Origin: an uncultured Flavobacteriaceae bacterium
GTDB taxonomy: Bacteria > Bacteroidota > Bacteroidia > Flavobacteriales > Flavobacteriaceae
Direction: 5' to 3'
NCBI GenBank assembly: GCA_947500525.1
Contig: CANMSH010000003.1
Coordinates: forward strand, 186,001 to 250,000
DNA length: 64,000 nucleotides
Within the stretch, counting starts at the first letter, position 1; the number at the start of each line of letters is the position of its first letter. A program made the position numbers and the translations under genes. Shown piece by piece: positions 47,249 through 55,265 of this stretch. A model generated the notes under the pieces. The model was not told the origin of the DNA. It searched no databases and worked only from the letters and a program-made list of their open reading frames with translations.

Positions 47249-48016
47249 ATGCCCAAAAAAAAACCATTAAAATATAATGCTCCTGCTCTTGATAAAGGCT
47301 TAGATATTATTGAATTTTTATCGAAAAAAGGAATCCCTTTATCGCAAGCTGAAATTGCGCAGGGTATTAATAGAACGCCCAGTGAAATTTACAGAATGCT
47401 TGTTTGTTTAGAAGAACGAGGGTATTTATTACGAGGATTTAACGCAGGAAAATATAGATTGTCATTAAAAATGTATAGCCTGTCTCACACGCATACTCCT
47501 TTTGATGAATTAAAAAGAGTTGCTCGTTATCCCATGCAAGAATTATCTGAAATCACAAGACAATCTTGCCATCTCAGTATTATGAATAACAACCAATTAC
47601 TGGTAATTTCTCAAATACATTCCCCTAGTGCTGTTTCATTATCTATAGAAGAAGGAACTCATTTTCCGTTAAGCATGACTACTTCCGGCATGACCCTTCT
47701 ATCTATGTATTCACCTCAAAAAAGGAAAGAAATTTTAGCACGAGATAGTCATTATAAAAAATGGAATAACGAAAAGAAAAACGACCTTAAAGAAGAAATA
47801 AAAAAAATCGAACAATTAGGACATCGCTATGCGCAAAGTAAATTAACAAGTGGTGTGACTGATTTAGCGGTACCAATTGGCTTAAAGAATTCTGAACTCA
47901 ACGCCGTTTTAGCAATTTCTTTATTTACCTCTAATTTAGAAAATGAATTAAAAATAGAGGACGTATTAAAAAAGTTAAAGACTACTCAAAAAGAGATTAA
48001 TAGATTGATAGGTTAA
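47249..48016 (+). CDS. IclR-family transcriptional regulator
   Basis: A 255-residue protein with an N-terminal winged helix-turn-helix (about 10-70: LDIIEFLSKKGIPLSQAEIAQ ... PSEIYRMLVCLEERGYLLR) and a C-terminal IclR effector domain (about 80-250: SCHLSIMNNNQLLVISQI, PLSMTTSGMTLLS, GVTDLAVPIG). It is divergent from the rhaT operon, and a mirrored palindromic operator lies between them, so it most probably represses that operon and itself until a pathway intermediate binds. IclR regulators are common for aromatic and sugar-acid pathways but unusual in Bacteroidota PULs, which mostly use HTCS, SusR or ECF systems. The effector is unknown. Confidence 0.93.
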   Translation: MPKKKPLKYNAPALDKGLDIIEFLSKKGIPLSQAEIAQGINRTPSEIYRMLVCLEERGYLLRGFNAGKYRLSLKMYSLSHTHTPFDELKRVARYPMQELSEITRQSCHLSIMNNNQLLVISQIHSPSAVSLSIEEGTHFPLSMTTSGMTLLSMYSPQKRKEILARDSHYKKWNNEKKNDLKEEIKKIEQLGHRYAQSKLTSGVTDLAVPIGLKNSELNAVLAISLFTSNLENELKIEDVLKKLKTTQKEINRLIG

Positions 48017-48079
48017 TAAAACATACGTCAACCACCTTTAGTTCTAGTAACGCAGAATTAACAAGAACCTATTTTTCTT

Positions 48080-50077
48080 TTATTCCTTATAATAGGTTGA
48101 AATTAACTTAGGTAAATCTGACTTCCAACCTGCGCTAGAAAAATCGCGCAATTCAATTCCTTTAGATGCAACGAGTGAATCATTCGATTTCGTGAAATTT
48201 CCTTGCATGATCCCCTCTAAGTTAGGTAATTTAAATACAGTTCCATCTGCGGCTTCGAGCGGTTTCTTTGAAATAAGTTTATACTGCGCTAACTGGCTTA
48301 GGTTTATGCTATCAGCAACACTATAAAAAATATTATTTTTCCAAGAGGTTATTCCTTTTGCCGATGAATAACTTTTCATCACCCTATTAGATTCGGCCTC
48401 AACAAATGCTGGAGATGTTTTACCAGGTCCTCTAAAATCAATTGTATTTGCAATCAGAATATTCTTCTCGAATCGTAGATCAGATGAATTCGCATAGGCA
48501 ATAACTTGGTGCCCTTCATCTATAAAGATATTATTTTGATAGGTACAATTCTTAGTCATATGGGCTTGAACAGGCACAATAGCATTGTACGATACATTAT
48601 TCTCTACAGTACAACTTTCACACCCTTCATCAAGATAATATGCATATACCTTTATGTCTGAATCAGGTTTAGAGAGTACGACGTTATTTTTAACCGTAGT
48701 ATTTTTATGTCCGAACATATAAATGGCTCCTCCATCTTGCATGAATGTCTTTATATTGTGAATAATATTTCCTTCAACCAAAGAATGATCACCAATACCA
48801 TTTATTCCACAGTAGGGCATATTAAATATTTCATTATTTCGAATGACATTTTTTGAACCATTACCAATAATTCCAACAGCGCTGCTGTAGATTAGGCCTA
48901 TGTCGTGTAACTTATTGTTACTAATATGAATATTTTCTCCTTTATAACTAATAGTTCCTGCTCCACAACTTTCTATCTCACAACCTTTAATATTCACCTC
49001 TTTTCCCGAAATTTTAATCGCCCAACCTCCAACATTTTTAATGTGCAAATCTTCAAGTACTATATTACGGATTCCTTCTCCACTAATAGCTCCTTCAAAT
49101 TTGAGTGCAGCATAACCTCCTGTTACGAGTTTGGTCGTTGTAGAAGCAAACGTTAATCCGGAGAGGGTAATATTTTTGGCACCTTTACGGAATTTTACAA
49201 TATTTTGATGTCGCGGCACTACTATTTCTATATCAGAAATAGATTCATGGTCCTTCGGCCAGTAGTACAAACGTTCTCTAGTTCTATCTAAATACCACTT
49301 TCCTGGTGCTGTCATGCCTTCAACAGTATTCCAAATTACATATGTTTGGGCATTTGGATTTCTTTTCGCAAAGGCTCCAGGTGGATGTTGACTTTCATTA
49401 TCGAATAGTAAGGTATTCGTCATCAAATCATGTCCTTTTAGACCGACTAAAGATTCATCCCATTCATGATAAATCGTCAATTCGGCATTATGAATATCTA
49501 ATGAATCACCTACATCTTCTGGTTTATATTTGAGGGTGTTTTTTTCTAACTGTGTTGGTTTACGTTCCCAACCCCCAGCCTCCGAAGAAAGCCATCGTAC
49601 ATCAAACTTATTTAAATGCGTAAAAGCTCCTTTTTTTGGAAACCTAGCACGTTCTCGTCTTTCTCCATTTACTTCGATTACCCTAAAATCCCAATCTCTA
49701 TTTTTAGTGCCTTTAAGCTCTGCGTATATAAATTTACCCTCCGATTTAAAATTGGAAATTTTTTGTCCTCCATATAACGTTGGAGATGTATCATCAACTG
49801 ATTTTATGGTAAGATTCGCATCTATTGGTAGAAGTTCTAAATTTACATCATAATAATTTCCTCCTTCAACTAGTATTGTTTTTTCACCATCACTTTTCCG
49901 TGATGCTAAGACCGCTTTTTCAATAGTTTGAAAGGGTGCCTCTTTAATACCTGAATTTGTATTTAGCCCCGCGGTACTCACATATAAAAAAATGGGTTCT
50001 TCTTTTGTACAGCTTAATGTTACTAAGCTAAAAATGACAAGGTACATTAATGAAGTAAACGTGTGTGGAAATCTCAT
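48080..50077 (-). CDS. Right-handed beta-helix lipoprotein, possible GH141-like
   Basis: About 665 residues from the ATG at 50077, which starts a good lipoprotein signal (VIFSLVTLSC, lipobox about C23); a longer frame to 50146 places a basic leader before it. The protein begins FLYVSTAGLNTNSGIKEAPF as DUF1565/beta-helix proteins do, has RARFPKKG and ELTIYHEWDESL in the N-terminal sandwich part, then regular beta-helix turns (NKLHDIGLIYSS, NEIFNMPYCGINGIG, DGGAIYMFG). From memory this layout resembles GH141-like proteins, a family including alpha-L-fucosidase; that is uncertain. It is convergent with iclR and divergent from the GH67-like gene. Confidence 0.78.
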   Translation of the reverse strand: MRFPHTFTSLMYLVIFSLVTLSCTKEEPIFLYVSTAGLNTNSGIKEAPFQTIEKAVLASRKSDGEKTILVEGGNYYDVNLELLPIDANLTIKSVDDTSPTLYGGQKISNFKSEGKFIYAELKGTKNRDWDFRVIEVNGERRERARFPKKGAFTHLNKFDVRWLSSEAGGWERKPTQLEKNTLKYKPEDVGDSLDIHNAELTIYHEWDESLVGLKGHDLMTNTLLFDNESQHPPGAFAKRNPNAQTYVIWNTVEGMTAPGKWYLDRTRERLYYWPKDHESISDIEIVVPRHQNIVKFRKGAKNITLSGLTFASTTTKLVTGGYAALKFEGAISGEGIRNIVLEDLHIKNVGGWAIKISGKEVNIKGCEIESCGAGTISYKGENIHISNNKLHDIGLIYSSAVGIIGNGSKNVIRNNEIFNMPYCGINGIGDHSLVEGNIIHNIKTFMQDGGAIYMFGHKNTTVKNNVVLSKPDSDIKVYAYYLDEGCESCTVENNVSYNAIVPVQAHMTKNCTYQNNIFIDEGHQVIAYANSSDLRFEKNILIANTIDFRGPGKTSPAFVEAESNRVMKSYSSAKGITSWKNNIFYSVADSINLSQLAQYKLISKKPLEAADGTVFKLPNLEGIMQGNFTKSNDSLVASKGIELRDFSSAGWKSDLPKLISTYYKE

Positions 50078-50308
50078 AATAATGATCTGTTCTAAAATGG
50101 TTCTTTTTTTGAGTATCAAAATCTTAATACTAAGTACTATTCTCATGTGAAATTAAGAAATAATGAGAATTGATTTATCCTGAACTATTGTGAAATAAAC
50201 GAGAGGTGTCTTTTTCACTGCAACAAATGTCTTTTCATATAAAATTCACATCAAACGTATTGACTAATTCTTTAAATTTATAAAGCTTAGTGACCAAATA
50301 GTTTTGAA

Positions 50309-52489
50309 ATGAAACGTTTTTCTATATTAATTATCTGTTTATCCTTCTTATTTTCATGTACCGACGAAAAACAAATTAACATCGTTTACGATGCCTCTAT
50401 TCCGCAATTAGATTTTGCCGTGGGAGATCTAAAAAAAGCGCTCGTATCGAAATCATATAAAGTAGATGAAAAGGCGAATTTTACCATAAAATTTCAAATA
50501 GAAACCAATGGTACTAAATCACAAGGTTTTAAAATTAAGAAAATATCAAATTCAACAATTCTTATCAGTTCAAACGATATAAACGGTTTAATGTATGGCG
50601 GTCTTGAATTGGCAGAATTGATCACTATTGGGGAAGATATCAGAACATTGAGTGAAATAACTGATACACCTTATATAGCAAAAAGAGGGATTAAGTTTAA
50701 TATTCCGTTAGACATCAGAACTTCTAGTTTTGATGATTCAGGAGATGCCGCCCAATCTAATATTGCCACGATGTGGGAATTTGAGTTTTGGGAAGAATTC
50801 TTCGACAATATGGCTCGTCATAGATACAACACCATATCTTATTGGAATGCACACCCTTTCTCTTCGATGGTACAACTAGAAGAGTATCCAGACGTTGCCT
50901 TTAACGATGTTTGTGGAACTACAATAAAACCTCAAGAAAATGGACATTATTGGAATGTTCCTGAAATGCCAAGCAAACGAATCATTGCTAATCTAAAAGT
51001 ACTTAAAAAAATGACTATTGATGAAAAAATAGCATTTTGGCAAAGGGTAATGAAGCATGCAAAACATAGAGGGATTGATATTTATTTTATCACATGGAAC
51101 ATTTGCTTAAATGGTGCTGCCCCTCCTGGAACCAATAAAGAAAATGAAGGCGAAATTGGAAAATATGGTATCACCAACGATTATAAAAATGAAATTAGTA
51201 AAGACTATTTACGCAAGTCTGTAAAACAATTTCTGTTAAACTATCCAGATGTTACTGGAATTGGAGTTACGGCAGGTGAAAATATGCGCGCTCCCATGAC
51301 CGATGACGACAAAGAAAAATGGTTATGGGAAACGTATGGTTTGGGTATTTTAGATGCGAAAGAAGAACAACCCAATAGAAAGATTGACTTTATTCATCGT
51401 TTTTGGTGGACTGACATGAAAGTTATTAAGAAGTATTGGGGTGATTACCCCGATTCATTCAATATGAGCTTTAAATATGCAAAAGCACATATGTATTCAG
51501 CGGTGAACCCTCCTTTTGCAAAACCATTTATTAAATGGATGCAATCTGAAAACTTGAAATCTTGGTGGAACTTAAGAAATGATGATATTTTCATTCATCG
51601 CTGGGGGGATCCTCAATATGCCAGTTCTTTTATCAAACATTTACCTTACGATCAAACGGCAGGCTATTATATGGGATCTGATGGTTATGTTTGGGGAAGA
51701 GAATTCATTAGTAAACAACCAGAGAACCTTCGACAATTAGAGATCAATAAGCATTGGTTTAATTTTATGTTGTGGGGAAGATTAGGTTACAATCCGAACA
51801 TTAAAAATGAGCGATTTGAAAAAATATTAGCCGCTAAATTTCCAGAAACAGATGCTCAATTATTATTGAATGCTTGGTCTGAAGCCTCTAAAATTATTCC
51901 ACAGGTTACACGATTTGCATGGGGAGATTGGGATTATCACTGGCAACCCGAAGCTTCTATGGAAATTTGGAATCACCTGAAACCTATAGATAAATTCATT
52001 TCGAATCCTACTATGGAAGGCAGTAATATTTTAAATCCGTCTGATTATGCAACTGCAATTTTAAACAAGGAAACTATTTCTAAAATAACTCCTTTAGATG
52101 TTATTAGAAATCTCGAAAACTACTCTAAGAAAGCAAGACAAAACGCCGACAGTTTATTAAAAAATGTCGTATCAAATGAACTAAAACAAACATTACTCGA
52201 CATCAAATCAATGAGTTATTTAGGCGAGTATTATGCGCATAAATTCGCAGCGGCCGTCGAATTAGCATTTTATAAAAACAATGGTATTGATACTAACAAA
52301 GAAAAAGCCATTGGTTTCTTAGAAGACGCAGTTACTGACTGGATGAGATATAGAGATATTAATACTGATCGATATAACCCTCAAAATTTTGCTAGATTAC
52401 AAACATTTGATTGGAATAAACAATTAGAGCGGGTTAAAAAAGACGTTGAAATTGCAAAAAATATTACACTAGATCATCAAAACAAATAA
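50309..52489 (+). CDS. GH67/GH115-like alpha-glucuronidase-superfamily lipoprotein
   Basis: A 726-residue lipoprotein (lipobox about C17, LFSC). Residues about 20-105 form a small alpha/beta domain like the GH67 N-terminal domain (ISSNDINGLMYGGLELAELI). A TIM barrel follows at about 115-480: KRGIKFNIPLD, FWEEFFDNMARHRYNTISYW, FITWNICLNG, GIGVTAGENM, DFIHRFWW, and SWWNLRNDDIFIHRWGDP. A helical C-terminal region completes it. The barrel layout recalls GH67, GH115 and GH20-type enzymes acting on acidic or amino sugars. The true family is unassigned here. It precedes the 52499 sulfatase by 9 bp, so desulfation and this activity are co-regulated. Confidence 0.75.
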   Translation: MKRFSILIICLSFLFSCTDEKQINIVYDASIPQLDFAVGDLKKALVSKSYKVDEKANFTIKFQIETNGTKSQGFKIKKISNSTILISSNDINGLMYGGLELAELITIGEDIRTLSEITDTPYIAKRGIKFNIPLDIRTSSFDDSGDAAQSNIATMWEFEFWEEFFDNMARHRYNTISYWNAHPFSSMVQLEEYPDVAFNDVCGTTIKPQENGHYWNVPEMPSKRIIANLKVLKKMTIDEKIAFWQRVMKHAKHRGIDIYFITWNICLNGAAPPGTNKENEGEIGKYGITNDYKNEISKDYLRKSVKQFLLNYPDVTGIGVTAGENMRAPMTDDDKEKWLWETYGLGILDAKEEQPNRKIDFIHRFWWTDMKVIKKYWGDYPDSFNMSFKYAKAHMYSAVNPPFAKPFIKWMQSENLKSWWNLRNDDIFIHRWGDPQYASSFIKHLPYDQTAGYYMGSDGYVWGREFISKQPENLRQLEINKHWFNFMLWGRLGYNPNIKNERFEKILAAKFPETDAQLLLNAWSEASKIIPQVTRFAWGDWDYHWQPEASMEIWNHLKPIDKFISNPTMEGSNILNPSDYATAILNKETISKITPLDVIRNLENYSKKARQNADSLLKNVVSNELKQTLLDIKSMSYLGEYYAHKFAAAVELAFYKNNGIDTNKEKAIGFLEDAVTDWMRYRDINTDRYNPQNFARLQTFDWNKQLERVKKDVEIAKNITLDHQNK

Positions 52490-52498
52490 GTAAACGAT

Positions 52499-54268
52499 AT
52501 GAAAAATATTTTTACCAAAGTGTTTATACTAACATTCCTGCTATTAGCACCTGTATTATCTCATTCTCAAAATAAAAAAAAGAAGCCTAATGTTGTGCTT
52601 ATTTTTATAGATGATTTGAGTCATTTAGGTGTTTCAGCATATGGGGCAGATAGAGTTTCGTCAAATAGAGGGCTATTTGAAAATGTAAAACTGGAGACAC
52701 CAAATATTGATAGACTTGCAGACAATGGTATATTATTTAGCAATGCTCATTCGTATCCTTTATGCGAAAATAGTAGAGTTTCTTTGATGTCAGGAAAATA
52801 CAATTCGAGAAACTACCTAAGACCAAAATCTCAACATCACTCAGATATAACGTTTGGTGATACTTTTAAAAAGGCTGGATATGCTACTGGAATATTTGGA
52901 AAATGGAAACAGACGAGGGGCACAAAAGAAATTCCAGGAGAAAAATATATTTACGAGTTTGGTTGGGATGAATTCACATGTTTCGATGTAACTACCGAAG
53001 GACAAAGATTTATAAATCCGCATTTAGTAGTGAATGGTGAAACCGTTAATTACACTGGAAGAACCGATCTAGATCCGGAAACTGGGCGCAGGTGGTACGG
53101 ACCCGATATTTGCAATAGAGATGCTCTAAAATTTATTGATAAAAATAAGGATAATCCTTTCTTTTTATATTACCCGATGTTATTAGTACACGATGATCAC
53201 AAACCTACCCCAGACACAAAACCAAATTCATTGTTTGACAATTTTGATGAAGCAAATAATAATAGAAATGGTCATACGGGGGATGACCAAGCCTACTTTC
53301 CTGATATGGTCTCTTATATGGATAAATTAATTGGAAATGTAATTTCCAAATTAAAGGAACATAAACTCATGGAAAACACCATTCTTATTGTAATGGGAGA
53401 TAATGGCACAAAAGAGTCTTTTACCCACGTTCGGTCAAATGGAACTTTATACCCTGCACGTAAAGGAGGAACTTCTGACAATGGAACTCATGTTCCCCTT
53501 ATTTTTAGCAAACCAAGTAATTTATTAAAAAATGAACGCCAAAAGATGGTTTATGGCGGACTCGTTGATATTGCCGATATCTATCCTACTATTTGTGAAG
53601 CTGCAGGAGTTTCAATTTCTAATAAGAATACCTTAGACGGAATTAGTTTTTGGAACAATTTAGTGACTGGTAAACAGAAACATAGAGATTATATCTATTC
53701 TTGGTACAATAACAATCAGGTGTATACGAATACCAAAGAATTACTGCGATTCATTCATAACAAAAATTTTAAATATTATGCCCCGAATGAAGAATTTAAG
53801 GAAGGTAGGTTTTTTGATTTAAGAACAGATCCTTTAGAACTTACTGGTGATTACTTTAATAAAAGAAGATTTGGGATTCGTTTGTATAGTGGATTGAACC
53901 TTGAAAAATTAAATCAAGAACAAAAAAAGGCTTATAATTATCTTAAACATGCGATTAAAAAATATGATTATGTTGCTGTGAATAAAATTAAAATCAAAGA
54001 CAAACCCACAACTTGCAATATCGGTCAAACCATACAGTTAGGGCACAAAATTGTACCAACAAATGCAACAAGAAACAATGTTATATGGCATTCTGAAAAT
54101 GATGGCATTGCCTCTATTGATAAATTTGGAGTTTTAACTGCTCATAAAAAAGGCAAGACAACAATTCATCTCTATTCTTGGGACGATGCCTATCCTTTAG
54201 CGGCAAATGAAAAAGTCACCTTTAAAAAGACGGGCATCAAAGATTCGTTTGAGCTAATTGTGAACTAG
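52499..54268 (+). CDS. Sulfatase-family protein with non-canonical CENSR motif and Ig-like domain
   Basis: A 589-residue secreted sulfatase-fold protein (signal peptide LLLAPVLSHSQ). Metal ligands are in FIDDLSHLG (D38-D39) and VMGDNGT, and the GKW motif reads FGKWKQ. The residue to be converted to formylglycine sits in LCENSRVSLMSGKY (C89), where the consensus C-x-P-x-R proline is asparagine. A C-terminal BIG2-like Ig domain (about 495-589, VIWHSENDGIASID) is unusual for a sulfatase. It may be an active enzyme with relaxed maturation, or a sulfated-glycan-binding or phosphodiester-type relative. It lies 9 bp after the GH67-like gene. Confidence 0.82.
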   Translation: MKNIFTKVFILTFLLLAPVLSHSQNKKKKPNVVLIFIDDLSHLGVSAYGADRVSSNRGLFENVKLETPNIDRLADNGILFSNAHSYPLCENSRVSLMSGKYNSRNYLRPKSQHHSDITFGDTFKKAGYATGIFGKWKQTRGTKEIPGEKYIYEFGWDEFTCFDVTTEGQRFINPHLVVNGETVNYTGRTDLDPETGRRWYGPDICNRDALKFIDKNKDNPFFLYYPMLLVHDDHKPTPDTKPNSLFDNFDEANNNRNGHTGDDQAYFPDMVSYMDKLIGNVISKLKEHKLMENTILIVMGDNGTKESFTHVRSNGTLYPARKGGTSDNGTHVPLIFSKPSNLLKNERQKMVYGGLVDIADIYPTICEAAGVSISNKNTLDGISFWNNLVTGKQKHRDYIYSWYNNNQVYTNTKELLRFIHNKNFKYYAPNEEFKEGRFFDLRTDPLELTGDYFNKRRFGIRLYSGLNLEKLNQEQKKAYNYLKHAIKKYDYVAVNKIKIKDKPTTCNIGQTIQLGHKIVPTNATRNNVIWHSENDGIASIDKFGVLTAHKKGKTTIHLYSWDDAYPLAANEKVTFKKTGIKDSFELIVN

Positions 54269-54316
54269 AGACTCTCCTAAAATTTGTGAATATAAGCAGC
54301 ACTTAGATGCACTCTT

Positions 54317-55156
54317 TTACTTATTCTTATACTGAAACTCAGCATCAAAACCGACATTACGATAGGCATCGGTATTGGGTAGTACAAACTGATATTCATA
54401 CATCTCATCTATAGAAACATCTAATGATTCAGCTTCAAACTCCATAACATGTCCTCCAAAAGTTTTATCATCAGAGATAAAGTGCAAATGATATCCAGCA
54501 ACATTTATATCACCGATAAAATCGGGGCAGTAAAAGCCAACGATAGTACCTTTAATATTTTGAGCTTTAAAGACAGGTCTATTCGGAATCAATACATCTA
54601 ATCCTTTTTCAAAAGGAATCTCTTGTTTATTAAGTCCTCCACAGGTCATATTTTTAAACTCTCCATGAATTTTAAAGCTATAAAAAACGTTTTTTGACGG
54701 TAATTGTTTATTAATCTCAACTCTCAGTGAATCGTAATTGATTGTATTTCTAATTTTAAAGGAATAGTCTTCATCGAAAAAGGTTGTATTCACATATACT
54801 ATTTTATCATCATCTTTGGCCACACTTACCAAACCATCTTCAGTGGCCCTATAAGGAATACCGTCGAGCATAATCAACTCACCGTCAAGTTTGGTATAAG
54901 ATCCTAAACCTATATCTCCTTTAGTTTTTAGTTTTGCAACGCTTAAATCGCCCTCAAAAACTTTATTTACAAAAGCGTACCAGATAGAATAATGATAGAA
55001 AAGATCTCGCTCACTGCTTTTTTCTGCTGCAGCTGATATATTATCTGGTGCCTTTTCTTGATGTAATTCTTTAACATCATTCTTACATCCCGTAATTAAA
55101 AAAAACACAACTAAAGAGCTCATGCTCCATATGAAAAATGATTTTTTAGGTACCAT
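54317..55156 (-). CDS. Lipoprotein alpha-acetolactate decarboxylase-family protein
   Basis: A 279-residue lipoprotein (lipobox about C24, LITGC) of the acetolactate decarboxylase (AlsD/BudA) fold. Zinc ligands H223, H225 and H236 in GYHLHFISDDKTFGGHV keep the 2- and 11-residue spacing of the Bacillus enzyme. Other hallmarks are the N-terminal LSVAKLKTKGDIGLGSY and DGELIMLDG segments and IKGTIVGFYCP. The reaction would be acetolactate to acetoin and CO2. No acetolactate synthase gene is adjacent, and export through the lipoprotein pathway is odd for a metabolic enzyme. It lies between a convergent sulfatase and the GH86 gene, with its own 109-bp upstream gap. Confidence 0.88.
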   Translation of the reverse strand: MVPKKSFFIWSMSSLVVFFLITGCKNDVKELHQEKAPDNISAAAEKSSERDLFYHYSIWYAFVNKVFEGDLSVAKLKTKGDIGLGSYTKLDGELIMLDGIPYRATEDGLVSVAKDDDKIVYVNTTFFDEDYSFKIRNTINYDSLRVEINKQLPSKNVFYSFKIHGEFKNMTCGGLNKQEIPFEKGLDVLIPNRPVFKAQNIKGTIVGFYCPDFIGDINVAGYHLHFISDDKTFGGHVMEFEAESLDVSIDEMYEYQFVLPNTDAYRNVGFDAEFQYKNK

Positions 55157-55265
55157 GTATTTGGTATTTTAAATTTTTTAATAAATGTATACGACTCTAC
55201 TTCACTTTCGCATCATATATAGAGTTTGCACTAAATGTTGGGCGTATTTATCTAAATAGAATTTC

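Noticed and set aside
48067-48099. AACCTATT...AATAGGTT hairpin between iclR and the beta-helix gene
   Set aside because: Its loop is 16 bases, no T-run follows on either strand, and it overlaps the end of the beta-helix coding region; too weak to call a terminator.
50299-50306. TAGTTTTG box just before the GH67-like gene
   Set aside because: It ends two bases before the start codon, so transcription would begin inside the gene; not a usable promoter.
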